A stretch of 64,000 nt of DNA from Leptolyngbya subtilissima AS-A7. GTDB lineage: Bacteria; Cyanobacteriota; Cyanobacteriia; Phormidesmidales; Phormidesmidaceae. Location of the stretch: NCBI RefSeq assembly GCF_039962255.1, contig NZ_JAMPKY010000003.1, positions 372,001 through 436,000 on the forward strand, in the 5' to 3' direction. Each line of letters opens with the position of its first letter. Positions within the stretch are counted from its first letter, which is position 1. The position numbers were made by a program, and so were the translations under genes. Below the pieces are notes generated by a model that did no database searches, was not told the origin of the DNA, and worked only from the letters and a program-made list of their open reading frames with translations. Positions 27,397-35,266 of this stretch are shown here, in pieces.

Positions 27397-29331
27397 ATGA
27401 GCGATACCATTCTCAACGTTAAGCACCTCACCGTTCACTTTGAGGTCGACGGCCAGCTCATCCAGGCCGTGAATGACATTTCGTTTCAGGTGCAGCGGGG
27501 GCAAACCCTAGGTATTGTGGGTGAGTCGGGGTCGGGGAAATCGGTGACATCGCTAGCGGTGATGGGGCTGGTGCCCAATCCGCCGGGCAAGGTTGTCAAT
27601 GGTGAAATCTGGTTTAATTCGGGCACCGGCGCCCCAGTGGATCTCGCTGCGCTGAGTGAGACTCAGCTGCAGGGCTACCGGGGTGGTCAGATATCAATGA
27701 TTTTTCAGGAGCCGATGAGCTCGCTAAACCCGGTCTATACGGTTGGATTTCAGATGGTGGAGGCGATTCGTCAGCACCAGAATATTTCAAAGGAAGCGGC
27801 CCGTCAGCAGGCGATCGCCCGTCTGCAAGAGGTCAAACTGCTGCCTGCCGACGCTGCCCTAGCAGCCACCATCAAAACCGAAAAGCCGCGCATCGATGAC
27901 GAATCTTTGAAGGAAGAGGTCGATCGCCGTCAGCAGGCCATTCTCGATCGCTACCCCCACGAGCTGTCGGGCGGGCAGATTCAGCGGGTGATGATTGCCA
28001 TGGCGATCTCCTGCAACCCGGCTCTGCTGATTGCCGACGAGCCCACCACGGCGCTAGATGTGACGGTGCAGGCGACGATTCTCGATCTGCTGCGCGAACT
28101 GCGCGATCGCCGCGGCATGTCGCTGATTTTCATCACCCACGACTTGGGCATTATTGCTGAGATCGCCGACCAAGTGGCGGTGATGTACCAGGGCAAAATT
28201 GTTGAAGCCGGCCCAGTGTGGGACATTTTCGCTCAGCCCCAACACCCCTACACCAAGGGGCTGCTGGCCTGCCGTCCCCAGCCCAACCAGCGGCTGCGGC
28301 TATTGCCCACGGTGGCCGATTTTATGTCGGTGGAGCTGGCGGGCACCGAGATTAATGCTGCAGCGGCCAATGGCGGTCAGCCAGTGGAGGGTGCAGCTCC
28401 CGTCATTCGCGAGCGGGTGCTCGACGCCGAGGCCCAGGCCCGCTTTGCACCCCTGACAGAGGAAGAACTGACGGCACGAGCCGCAGCCCTAGCGGCCAAC
28501 GGCCCCCTGCTGGCGGTGGAAAATCTTCAGGTGGGCTACCCGGTGCGGGGTATCTTTGGCAAAACCCGCAGCCACATCATGGCGGTGCAGGATGTGTCGT
28601 TTCAAATTCAAAAAGGCGAAACCTTTGGCCTGGTGGGCGAGTCGGGCTGCGGCAAAACCACCCTGGGCCGGGCGCTGCTGCGGCTGGTGCCCGCCATGGG
28701 CGGCAAGATTTGGTTTGAGGGCCGCGACGTGCTGGGGCTGGGCTCGTCACCGCTGCGGCAGCTGCGGCGCGACATGCAGATTGTCTTCCAAGATCCCTAC
28801 AGCTCGTTAGACCCGCGCATGAGCATTGGGGCGGCGATCGCCGAACCGCTCAAAATTCATGGCGTGATTAAAAGCAGGCGCAACCAGCAGGAACGGGTAG
28901 CTTACCTGCTCGATCGCGTCGGTCTACCTGCCAGCGCCATGAACCGCTACCCCCATGAGTTTTCGGGTGGGCAGCGCCAGCGGGTGTGCATTGCCCGCGC
29001 CCTGGCCCTCAACCCCAAGTTCATCATTTGCGATGAGTCAGTGTCGGCCCTGGATGTGTCGGTGCAGGCCCAGGTGCTCAACCTGCTCAAAGAGATTCAG
29101 GCGGAGTTTGACCTCACCTATATCTTTATTTCCCACGACCTGGCAGTGGTGAAGTTTATGAGCGATCGCATCATGGTGATGAACCAGGGCCGGGTCGAAG
29201 AAATTGGCCCCGCCGAGCAGGTCTACCGCCAGCCCCAAACCCCCTACACCCAGGCGCTGATCAACGCGATTCCAATCGGCAGCCTCGATCGCATTCAGGA
29301 GTTGCAGCGCGATCGAGCCTCGGTAGCCTAG
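27397..29331 (+). CDS. Oligopeptide-type ABC transporter, two fused ATPase domains
   Basis: This 644-aa protein joins DppD-like and DppF-like ATPases. Walker A motifs are GESGSGKS (42-49) and GESGCGKTT (about 414-422). ABC signatures are LSGGQIQRV and FSGGQRQRV, with Walker B regions [12 protein letters not shown] and [11 protein letters not shown]. In the second Walker B, Ser replaces the usual Pro (DES). Each half ends in an oligopeptide-type extension with [11 protein letters not shown] or [11 protein letters not shown]. It energises import of peptides or similar solutes. No permease gene is adjacent; the binding protein at 5299-7104 could belong to the same system. Confidence 0.95.
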   Translation: MSDTILNVKHLTVHFEVDGQLIQAVNDISFQVQRGQTLGIVGESGSGKSVTSLAVMGLVPNPPGKVVNGEIWFNSGTGAPVDLAALSETQLQGYRGGQISMIFQEPMSSLNPVYTVGFQMVEAIRQHQNISKEAARQQAIARLQEVKLLPADAALAATIKTEKPRIDDESLKEEVDRRQQAILDRYPHELSGGQIQRVMIAMAISCNPALLIADEPTTALDVTVQATILDLLRELRDRRGMSLIFITHDLGIIAEIADQVAVMYQGKIVEAGPVWDIFAQPQHPYTKGLLACRPQPNQRLRLLPTVADFMSVELAGTEINAAAANGGQPVEGAAPVIRERVLDAEAQARFAPLTEEELTARAAALAANGPLLAVENLQVGYPVRGIFGKTRSHIMAVQDVSFQIQKGETFGLVGESGCGKTTLGRALLRLVPAMGGKIWFEGRDVLGLGSSPLRQLRRDMQIVFQDPYSSLDPRMSIGAAIAEPLKIHGVIKSRRNQQERVAYLLDRVGLPASAMNRYPHEFSGGQRQRVCIARALALNPKFIICDESVSALDVSVQAQVLNLLKEIQAEFDLTYIFISHDLAVVKFMSDRIMVMNQGRVEEIGPAEQVYRQPQTPYTQALINAIPIGSLDRIQELQRDRASVA

Positions 29332-29378
29332 AACAATTGTCGGAGGGCTTTGGCGCTCATTGCTTTATAGGATAGCTC

Positions 29379-30317
29379 TCAAGCTCTGGGTATTTCAGAG
29401 CTATCAAGAGAGGCTGCTTCAATAAAGATGCGAGTCACGTCTTGATGGGTGGTGCGAATGCTGTGCTCGATACGGCGTACCGCCGCTTCGATCTCATCGG
29501 CAGAGAGATGATTGCAGAATTCAATATTCATCGCCAGCATGATATCCCTTGGGCCTAGGTGCAGGGTAATCGGTGGTCCCATGTCACAGACGGCCTGGTC
29601 AGCCTTGACGAGGGTTTTGATGCTGTCTCGCACCGATACAGAAGCGCTTTCCCCCATTAGTAGACTTTTAGTTTCGATGACCAACAGAATGGCGACTACG
29701 ATGAGCAAAAGCCCAATCATGATGGAAGCAATGCCGTCATAGACAGCATTGTCGAACATTTGGGTGAGCACAATTCCGCCAAAGGCAATGGAAAGGCCGA
29801 CCAGCGCAGCGGCATCTTCCACAATGACAATAAATGAGCCGGGATCTTTACTGTCGCGAATGGCCTGCCACAAACTAACCTCCACTTTGCGGGGATAGCT
29901 TTTGTTAAACTGCCGGATAGACACGGCTAGGGCTAAGCTTTCAAACACGGCAGCGGTGACCAGCACGATATAGCTAACTAAGGCATGGTCGCCGACCTCA
30001 GGGTGTTGAAAGCTATGCCACCCCTCATACATCGACACGCCACCCCCCAGGGAAAAAATCAGCACCGCAACCATCAGCGACCAAAAATACAGTTCTTGCC
30101 CATGACCCAGGGGAAATTGATCGCTTGGCGGAGCCTCGCTTTGCTTGAGACCGTAGAGTAGCAGCAGCTCATTGACGGAATCGACCACAGAGTGGATGCC
30201 CTCTGACAGCATGGCCGAGCTGCCGCTGATGGCAGCTCCGACAAATTTGGCAATGCCAATGGCGATATTGGCTCCTAATGCGGCATAGATTGAAACTTTG
30301 GATTCACCACCAGCCAT
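29379..30317 (-). CDS. Cation diffusion facilitator family transporter
   Basis: This 312-aa CDF-family antiporter probably exports Zn2+ or related divalent cations. Hydrophobic segments alternate with LSEGIHSVVDSVNELLL, which carries the HxxxD site. In the second half FIVIVEDAAALVG has Glu-Asp where most CDF proteins have HxxxD, as in the ZnT9-like branch. The C-terminal cytoplasmic domain ends IRTTHQDVTRIFIEA. I chose the ATG at 30317 because it has AGAAGG upstream, while the longer frame starts at TTG. Confidence 0.92.
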   Translation of the reverse strand: MAGGESKVSIYAALGANIAIGIAKFVGAAISGSSAMLSEGIHSVVDSVNELLLLYGLKQSEAPPSDQFPLGHGQELYFWSLMVAVLIFSLGGGVSMYEGWHSFQHPEVGDHALVSYIVLVTAAVFESLALAVSIRQFNKSYPRKVEVSLWQAIRDSKDPGSFIVIVEDAAALVGLSIAFGGIVLTQMFDNAVYDGIASIMIGLLLIVVAILLVIETKSLLMGESASVSVRDSIKTLVKADQAVCDMGPPITLHLGPRDIMLAMNIEFCNHLSADEIEAAVRRIEHSIRTTHQDVTRIFIEAASLDSSEIPRA

Positions 30318-30530
30318 GCTCGCCTTCTTATACAATTGCAACCCATTGTAGGGGCGTGCCCAGCTCAGCCAGAGGCGTAGTTAACTTTGATGGGGTGACC
30401 TTGACCAGAAAGTACTCGCTTTAGAACTGATGCCTATACTTCTCCGCAGACAAGATGAACTCTACGATGCTGCATCGGTTTTCGTTGGGGTAGGCCAAAA
30501 TGAGAGGCAACCTGCCCCCGCTGCCGACCC

Positions 30531-32852
30531 ATGACACCAACCCCGCCCCTAGGCCCTAACGCTCCCTTGAATGAGCGAGTGGCCGAACTGTTGCTTAAAG
30601 CGATCGCTGCTGGGGGCCTGACCGCAGGTGGGGCAACCGCTTTTTGGCAACTCATCAAAGATGATGGCAGCATTCTTAAAGCGATTGCCTCTGCGGTGAT
30701 CGGCCTAGGCATTGCCTATGGAACAACGCTGCTCAAACCCATCGACAAAGGCAATCGGCGGCGGCTAGAGCAGGCCGGGCAAGCCATCGACCAGGGCATA
30801 GACCGTAGAACCGAGCAGGTCACGACTCGCCTCAGCGGATTTGAAGACTGGTATCTGCAATGCCAAGCATGGGATTGCCAGTCGTACCGCCCGGAAGGCA
30901 TGATCCAGTACTCAGGTATTCCAAAAGGCAACGACAGACGTACTGCCATAACGACTCCTCTGCTGGAGGAAGTGTTTGTGCCTCTAGAGCTGGATTACAG
31001 CGGCACATTACCTGGTTTTAAAGCAGCAGAGTCGTTCAATCCTCAAGAACTGGAACCAGCTACAAACATTAAAATCTGGCACTTTTTGCGTGAGGCCGAG
31101 CAAACGAAACCCTTTCGCCAGTTGGTAATACTAGCCTGGGGTGGCTACGGCAAAACCACGCTACTCAAGCACATCGCCTACATTTACGCTACTAAGCAGA
31201 ACAGTCGTCATCAGGTCAAAAAGCGGATTCCGGTATTGCTGGTGCTGCGCAAGTATCGCGACCTGCTAGCCAGCGAGAACGTGCCCGACCTGCCAACACT
31301 CATTACCGAACGTCATATCCCCAGCTTGCCAAAAGAAGGCAGAGACATGCCCGTACCCACTAACTGGGCAACGGATGTGCTGCGCCGGGGAGATGCGGTG
31401 ATTATGCTTGACGGTTTTGACGAAGTTGCGAAAGACCAACGCCCTGCGGTAGCAAACTGGATTAACACCCAAATGCGCCGCTACGGCAATTCAGTTTTTA
31501 TCGTCACCTCGCGGCCAAAAGCCTACCGCGACCAAGACGCTGCCCACAGCCTAGAGCTTTCGACCGCTCTTTGGGTGCGCGACTTTGATGCCACCCAGCG
31601 GCACGATTTTGTCGCCCGATGGTACCAGTGCCAAGAGCGCTACGCCCACGGCGGCAGAGATACCCCCGATGTAAAACAACTTGCCAACGAAGCTGCCCAA
31701 GACTTGTTGTGCCAGATTGAAGACCGCCAAGAACTAAAAGACTTGGCCAAAAATCCACTGCTGATAAATATGATCGTCACCTTTCATCGGCGGTATCCTG
31801 GGGCGCGGCTGCCCCAGCGACGGGTGGAGCTGTACAAAGAAATTTGCCAGTTGCAATTGAGAGATCGCCCCCGTGCCCGCCAACTGGATACGCTACTAAC
31901 CCAGTGTGAGGCTCAAACCGTGCTGCAAATGCTGGCACTGCACATGATGCAGCAGCGAATTGAACGCATTGCCCAATATGATATGCGGCAGATTTTGACC
32001 TATTGCCTGGCGCAACAGGATGAACCAATTAACGCTGTCGAGTTTCTCGACCAAGTGGTGCAAATTAGCGAACTGCTGGTGCAGCAAGAAGACGAGTACG
32101 AGTTTGCCCATTTGAGCTTTCAAGAATACTTAGCTGCTGCCGAAGTTGCCCGCACTCAGCAAGAGGCTCTGCTGTATGACCGCTTTGAGGATGATTGGTG
32201 GAAGCCCACAATTTTGCTCTATGCAGCTCAGATAAAACCTGCTCGGTTAATGCGGCAAATGATCGACCGGGGAGCTACCGACCTTGTCTACGTTTGCTGG
32301 CAAGACACTACCAAACGTTTAGACCCAGCGCTAGAAGAAGAACTTAGGGGATTGAAGCAAACTGTAGCCGCCTCTCGCTACCAGCAGTTGGAGCAGTATT
32401 TGAAAACCGGCCAGTGGGAAGAAGCCGATAAGGAAACCTATCGCCTGATGATTACTGCCGTGGGCAAAGAAGAGGGACAGTATTTTGAGCCTGATGAGTT
32501 ACTGAGCTTTCCCTGTGAGGAGCTTTTAATGATCGACAGGCTGTGGGTGAAGCATAGCCAAGGCAGGTTTGGCTTTAGTGTGCAAAAGGAGATCTATCTG
32601 TCAAAAGAGGTCGGCGGCATTGCAGATGGAATGTACTACAAAGAGGTTTTTAAAGGATTTGGAGATCGTGTGGGCTGGCGAGAAAACGGCAACTGGAAGT
32701 TCCCTATAAAATATGACACCTCTGCTTCTAAGGACACCTCTGCTCTTAAGGGGCACCTCCCCTGGTTTTGTGTGTGGGATGTGCGAGCTGCCTATGGGAG
32801 GGTGGGATTGGTGGGGGTTATCTTCTTTCGCATCGAGACTTGTAAACTTTAG
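30531..32852 (+). CDS. NACHT-domain NTPase with C-terminal GUN4 domain
   Basis: This 773-aa STAND-type NTPase has two hydrophobic stretches at the N-terminus (about residues 20-42 and 48-68), a basic linker, then a NACHT domain. Walker A is WGGYGKTT (203-210), Walker B VIMLDGFDE (290-298), and VTSRP is at 325-329. The helical region after NACHT includes HLSFQEYLAA (527-536). Residues 612-750 are a GUN4 domain: EELLMIDRLWVKHSQGRFGF, FGDRVGWRENGNW and GHLPW. GUN4 domains bind porphyrins; NACHT proteins act as NLR-like sensors, many in phage defence. That combination suggests a tetrapyrrole-linked sensor or defence protein, which is inference. The gene is monocistronic and lies next to AT-rich repeat DNA. 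Confidence 0.92.
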   Translation: MTPTPPLGPNAPLNERVAELLLKAIAAGGLTAGGATAFWQLIKDDGSILKAIASAVIGLGIAYGTTLLKPIDKGNRRRLEQAGQAIDQGIDRRTEQVTTRLSGFEDWYLQCQAWDCQSYRPEGMIQYSGIPKGNDRRTAITTPLLEEVFVPLELDYSGTLPGFKAAESFNPQELEPATNIKIWHFLREAEQTKPFRQLVILAWGGYGKTTLLKHIAYIYATKQNSRHQVKKRIPVLLVLRKYRDLLASENVPDLPTLITERHIPSLPKEGRDMPVPTNWATDVLRRGDAVIMLDGFDEVAKDQRPAVANWINTQMRRYGNSVFIVTSRPKAYRDQDAAHSLELSTALWVRDFDATQRHDFVARWYQCQERYAHGGRDTPDVKQLANEAAQDLLCQIEDRQELKDLAKNPLLINMIVTFHRRYPGARLPQRRVELYKEICQLQLRDRPRARQLDTLLTQCEAQTVLQMLALHMMQQRIERIAQYDMRQILTYCLAQQDEPINAVEFLDQVVQISELLVQQEDEYEFAHLSFQEYLAAAEVARTQQEALLYDRFEDDWWKPTILLYAAQIKPARLMRQMIDRGATDLVYVCWQDTTKRLDPALEEELRGLKQTVAASRYQQLEQYLKTGQWEEADKETYRLMITAVGKEEGQYFEPDELLSFPCEELLMIDRLWVKHSQGRFGFSVQKEIYLSKEVGGIADGMYYKEVFKGFGDRVGWRENGNWKFPIKYDTSASKDTSALKGHLPWFCVWDVRAAYGRVGLVGVIFFRIETCKL

Positions 32853-32942
32853 CAGATAGGCACTTCAGCTCAATTCAAAAATTTTATTGCGACCTCTTTT
32901 AGTACCTGATTATCGGTATTTCAAAGATTTCTTACGTGGTAC

Positions 32943-33278
32943 ATGTGGTTAGGTAAAATTCGTAAATTGCGCAGCGGTAATGTTGGGGTTAAAACAATTT
33001 GCCAACACAAATTTTTTGCAGTTTTGATAATCTCATCCATCGGGCTTTCCAGTTATCTCTTTCTACCGGGGCTTACCTTCTTTGCCTTTACCTTTAGCTG
33101 TAGCCTAGCCAGCTTTTTTCTGCCTCAGTGGTTGCGTTTCTCGGGTTGTATTGCTCACGAAGGGAGGAAATCAAGTTTCACTCGGATGTTACTTGATGAG
33201 CAATCCCTATTCATAAGTAACGCTATGACGAAATCAAGTTCGCTTAGGCATTACTTAACTATGGCACTCTATAAATAA
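32943..33278 (+). CDS. Doubtful small membrane-like ORF
   Basis: This is a 111-codon frame with one long hydrophobic stretch (FAVLIISSIGLSSYLFLPGL and onwards) and basic ends. I recognise no family. Its last third runs through the tandem repeats, and the start ATG has no convincing ribosome site. It could be a fragment of a decayed gene or chance. Confidence 0.2.
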   Translation: MWLGKIRKLRSGNVGVKTICQHKFFAVLIISSIGLSSYLFLPGLTFFAFTFSCSLASFFLPQWLRFSGCIAHEGRKSSFTRMLLDEQSLFISNAMTKSSSLRHYLTMALYK

Positions 33279-33386
33279 GTAACGTTGTAAGACAATCAAG
33301 TTTTCTTCGAGCATTACTTATCTGTAGCCCGTCGCAATTAAGTAACACAGCTCGGCGATCAAGTTCCGTACCGGGCTTACCCGATG
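33170..33386. repeat. 62-63 bp tandem repeat array
   Basis: ATCAAGTT recurs at 33170, 33233, 33295 and 33358, giving unit lengths of 63, 62 and 63 bp. Each of the first three units also holds a TTACTT element and, 18-20 nt later, AAGTAAC, so each unit can form a stem. The sequence between the conserved blocks diverges. The fourth unit is partial. The period is close to six helical turns, so the sites face the same side of the DNA. Confidence 0.8.
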
Positions 33387-33696
33387 CGCCCCCTGGGTTT
33401 GCCGATGCTCTAGAGCGCTAACCGCCCATCCAAAATTCGGTGCCTTGCGATATTAATGTATGGCTTCACAATGCTAATGCAGCAGCCTAATTTAGGATGC
33501 CGTCAATCGACAACACCATTGTCGTAGGGCAATTCTTCTTTCGCACGCTCAAGCTATTAATGCAGGGTTCACCAACTGAGCCTCTTCGGCTTTCTAGATC
33601 CGAGGTTACTTACCACAAATTCTGGCACATCGATCGCGCCATCCAGTCGTGCCCGTAGCTACCCTTGGGGTGCTTTGCCCACCGAGAAACCCTGCT

Positions 33697-35082
33697 ATGA
33701 AACGCGCCCTTGCCTTTGTCCTGGCCCCGCTTTGTCTAGGTCTTGTAACCACCCTGCCGCTGCCGACATTAAACGGTTGCTCGATGCTGGCCTGGGCGCA
33801 AGAAACCCGCACCTACGGCAGCGATGGCAGCGATGGCCGCAGCGGGCGATCGGGGCGTGATGGTGAGGCGGGGCCGAGCCAAACTACTGTGGCCGATGGC
33901 ACCTCTGTCAGCTTTACCCTCGCTGGCAGTGATGGCGAAGACGGTGAGAATGGCGAAAACGGCTATCGCCCCTCCTGTGGAGGTCAGCCCCGCAACGTTA
34001 ACTACAATCTGCGCGCCCCCGACGGTGGCTCTGGCGGCAACGGCGGCAGCGGTGGCAGCGGCGGCAGCGGCGGCAATCTGACGGTTTACTATGGCGATCG
34101 CGCGGCTCTGCAACGGCTTTCGGTAGATGCTCGCGGCGGGCGATCGGGGCGCGGCGGACGCGGCGGCAACGGCACCATCGGCTGTCGCTGTGCTGTGCAC
34201 GAGTGGGAAATTCAAACCTGCACCGGCACCCCTGGCCAGGCTGACTATCAATGCCGGGCGAACCGCTACCGTTGCTACGACGGCAGCAGCGGTGCCAACG
34301 GTTCCTTTGGCCGCGACGGGGCTGCCGGTGCCGATGGCCAGCTGTGGATTGTCAACCAGCTTGAGCCGCTGCTGAGCGAAACCCCAGCGATCGCGGTGGG
34401 GCTGCAAACTTTGGTCGACCAACCCGTGCGTCTCTCTCGCAACCTATGGGCTGAAAAATCGGGAGCCAACGCCCTGCTGGCACCGGGGTCGCGGGTCAAC
34501 GACATCTACCGCGAATACACCGGCCGCGTAGAAGGAGATGTCAGCCTCATTTGGCAGGCCCCCCGACCCCTGGAAAGTTTTGCGGGGGGCGACGTGCGGA
34601 CCGAGATTCAGCCCGATGGGTCGCTGACTGCCACTTTCCCCGACAGCCTTTGGGCCGACTACACCACCAGTCGCCAAGCTGATCAGCTCACCATCACCGT
34701 CACCAATGCGGTGCGGGCCAGCGATGTCACCCGTCTGGCTTTGGGAGGGGTGCAGGGCAGCGGTGCCAACCTCAAAGCCGTGGTGCTCGACCTGGCCGGT
34801 GAGTCGGCCTACCTGACTACCCAATTTCGCCTGACGCTGAAAACTACCGACGGCGACCCCAGTGACGATCGCCGCCTGCGCTATGTCACGGTTTACGACG
34901 ATGTGGTGCCAGCAGAACTGGTGAGCCTATCGGGCAACCGCTTTGAGCTAGCCCTGGGTCGCCTGCCCATCGATCGCGGCCCCCTGACCCGGGGCAAGTA
35001 CGCCCAGATTGAGATTACGGCGGTGCGATCGCTGGGGACTAACAGTGCTGAGCAGTCGATTTCGTGGCAGGGGCAGTTTTAG
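33697..35082 (+). CDS. Secreted collagen-like glycine-rich protein
   Basis: This 461-aa protein has a signal peptide (MKRALAFVLAPLCLGLVTTL, then cleavage near AWAQE). Imperfect Gly-X-Y stretches follow: GSDGSDGRSGRSGRDGEAG, GSDGEDGENGENG, a run of GGSGGSGG, and GSSGANGSFGRDGAAGADG. Several cysteines lie between them (CRCAVHEWEIQTC, CRANRYRC). The C-terminal 220 residues lack repeats and look beta-rich. It probably works outside the cell or at the surface. I chose the ATG at 33697 for the signal peptide. Function unknown; family-level resemblance only. Confidence 0.8.
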   Translation: MKRALAFVLAPLCLGLVTTLPLPTLNGCSMLAWAQETRTYGSDGSDGRSGRSGRDGEAGPSQTTVADGTSVSFTLAGSDGEDGENGENGYRPSCGGQPRNVNYNLRAPDGGSGGNGGSGGSGGSGGNLTVYYGDRAALQRLSVDARGGRSGRGGRGGNGTIGCRCAVHEWEIQTCTGTPGQADYQCRANRYRCYDGSSGANGSFGRDGAAGADGQLWIVNQLEPLLSETPAIAVGLQTLVDQPVRLSRNLWAEKSGANALLAPGSRVNDIYREYTGRVEGDVSLIWQAPRPLESFAGGDVRTEIQPDGSLTATFPDSLWADYTTSRQADQLTITVTNAVRASDVTRLALGGVQGSGANLKAVVLDLAGESAYLTTQFRLTLKTTDGDPSDDRRLRYVTVYDDVVPAELVSLSGNRFELALGRLPIDRGPLTRGKYAQIEITAVRSLGTNSAEQSISWQGQF

Positions 35083-35128
35083 AGAGTGAATGAGTGGATG
35101 GGTAGGGGGTGGATGGATGGGTGAGTGC
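35083..35128. repeat. Intergenic repeat family B, copy 1
   Basis: A tandem run of GAGTGGATGGGTAGGGGGTG-type units directly follows the stop codon of the collagen-like gene. Confidence 0.55.
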
Positions 35129-35266
35129 AAAGGGTTTGAAGAAATATTTGTAAAGCTTCGACGTGAAGGACGTAATCGCCCTTTAGGTAGCAGTGCGACC
35201 TGCCGCAGTTTGGCTATAGTAGCGGCGAGTAAACATCCTCGCTGGCAAAACACGGGTGGATAACGT

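Larger units (their letters stand above)
32853..33696. other. AT-rich intergenic region with tandem repeats
   Basis: About 840 bp between the NACHT-GUN4 gene and the collagen-like gene, clearly more AT-rich than the surroundings. It holds one doubtful small frame at 32943-33278 and the 62-63 bp tandem repeat array at 33170-33386. From about 33390 to 33690 I see no gene; the promoter of the collagen-like gene should be there. Confidence 0.6.

Noticed and set aside
33170-33386. CRISPR array
   Set aside because: The conserved blocks are short and scattered within each unit, there is no 28-37 nt invariant repeat, and no cas gene is near.
33769-34422. 217-aa open frame opposite the collagen-like gene
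   Set aside because: It is an antisense shadow of the Gly-rich repeats; the plus-strand product has a signal peptide and sensible domains.
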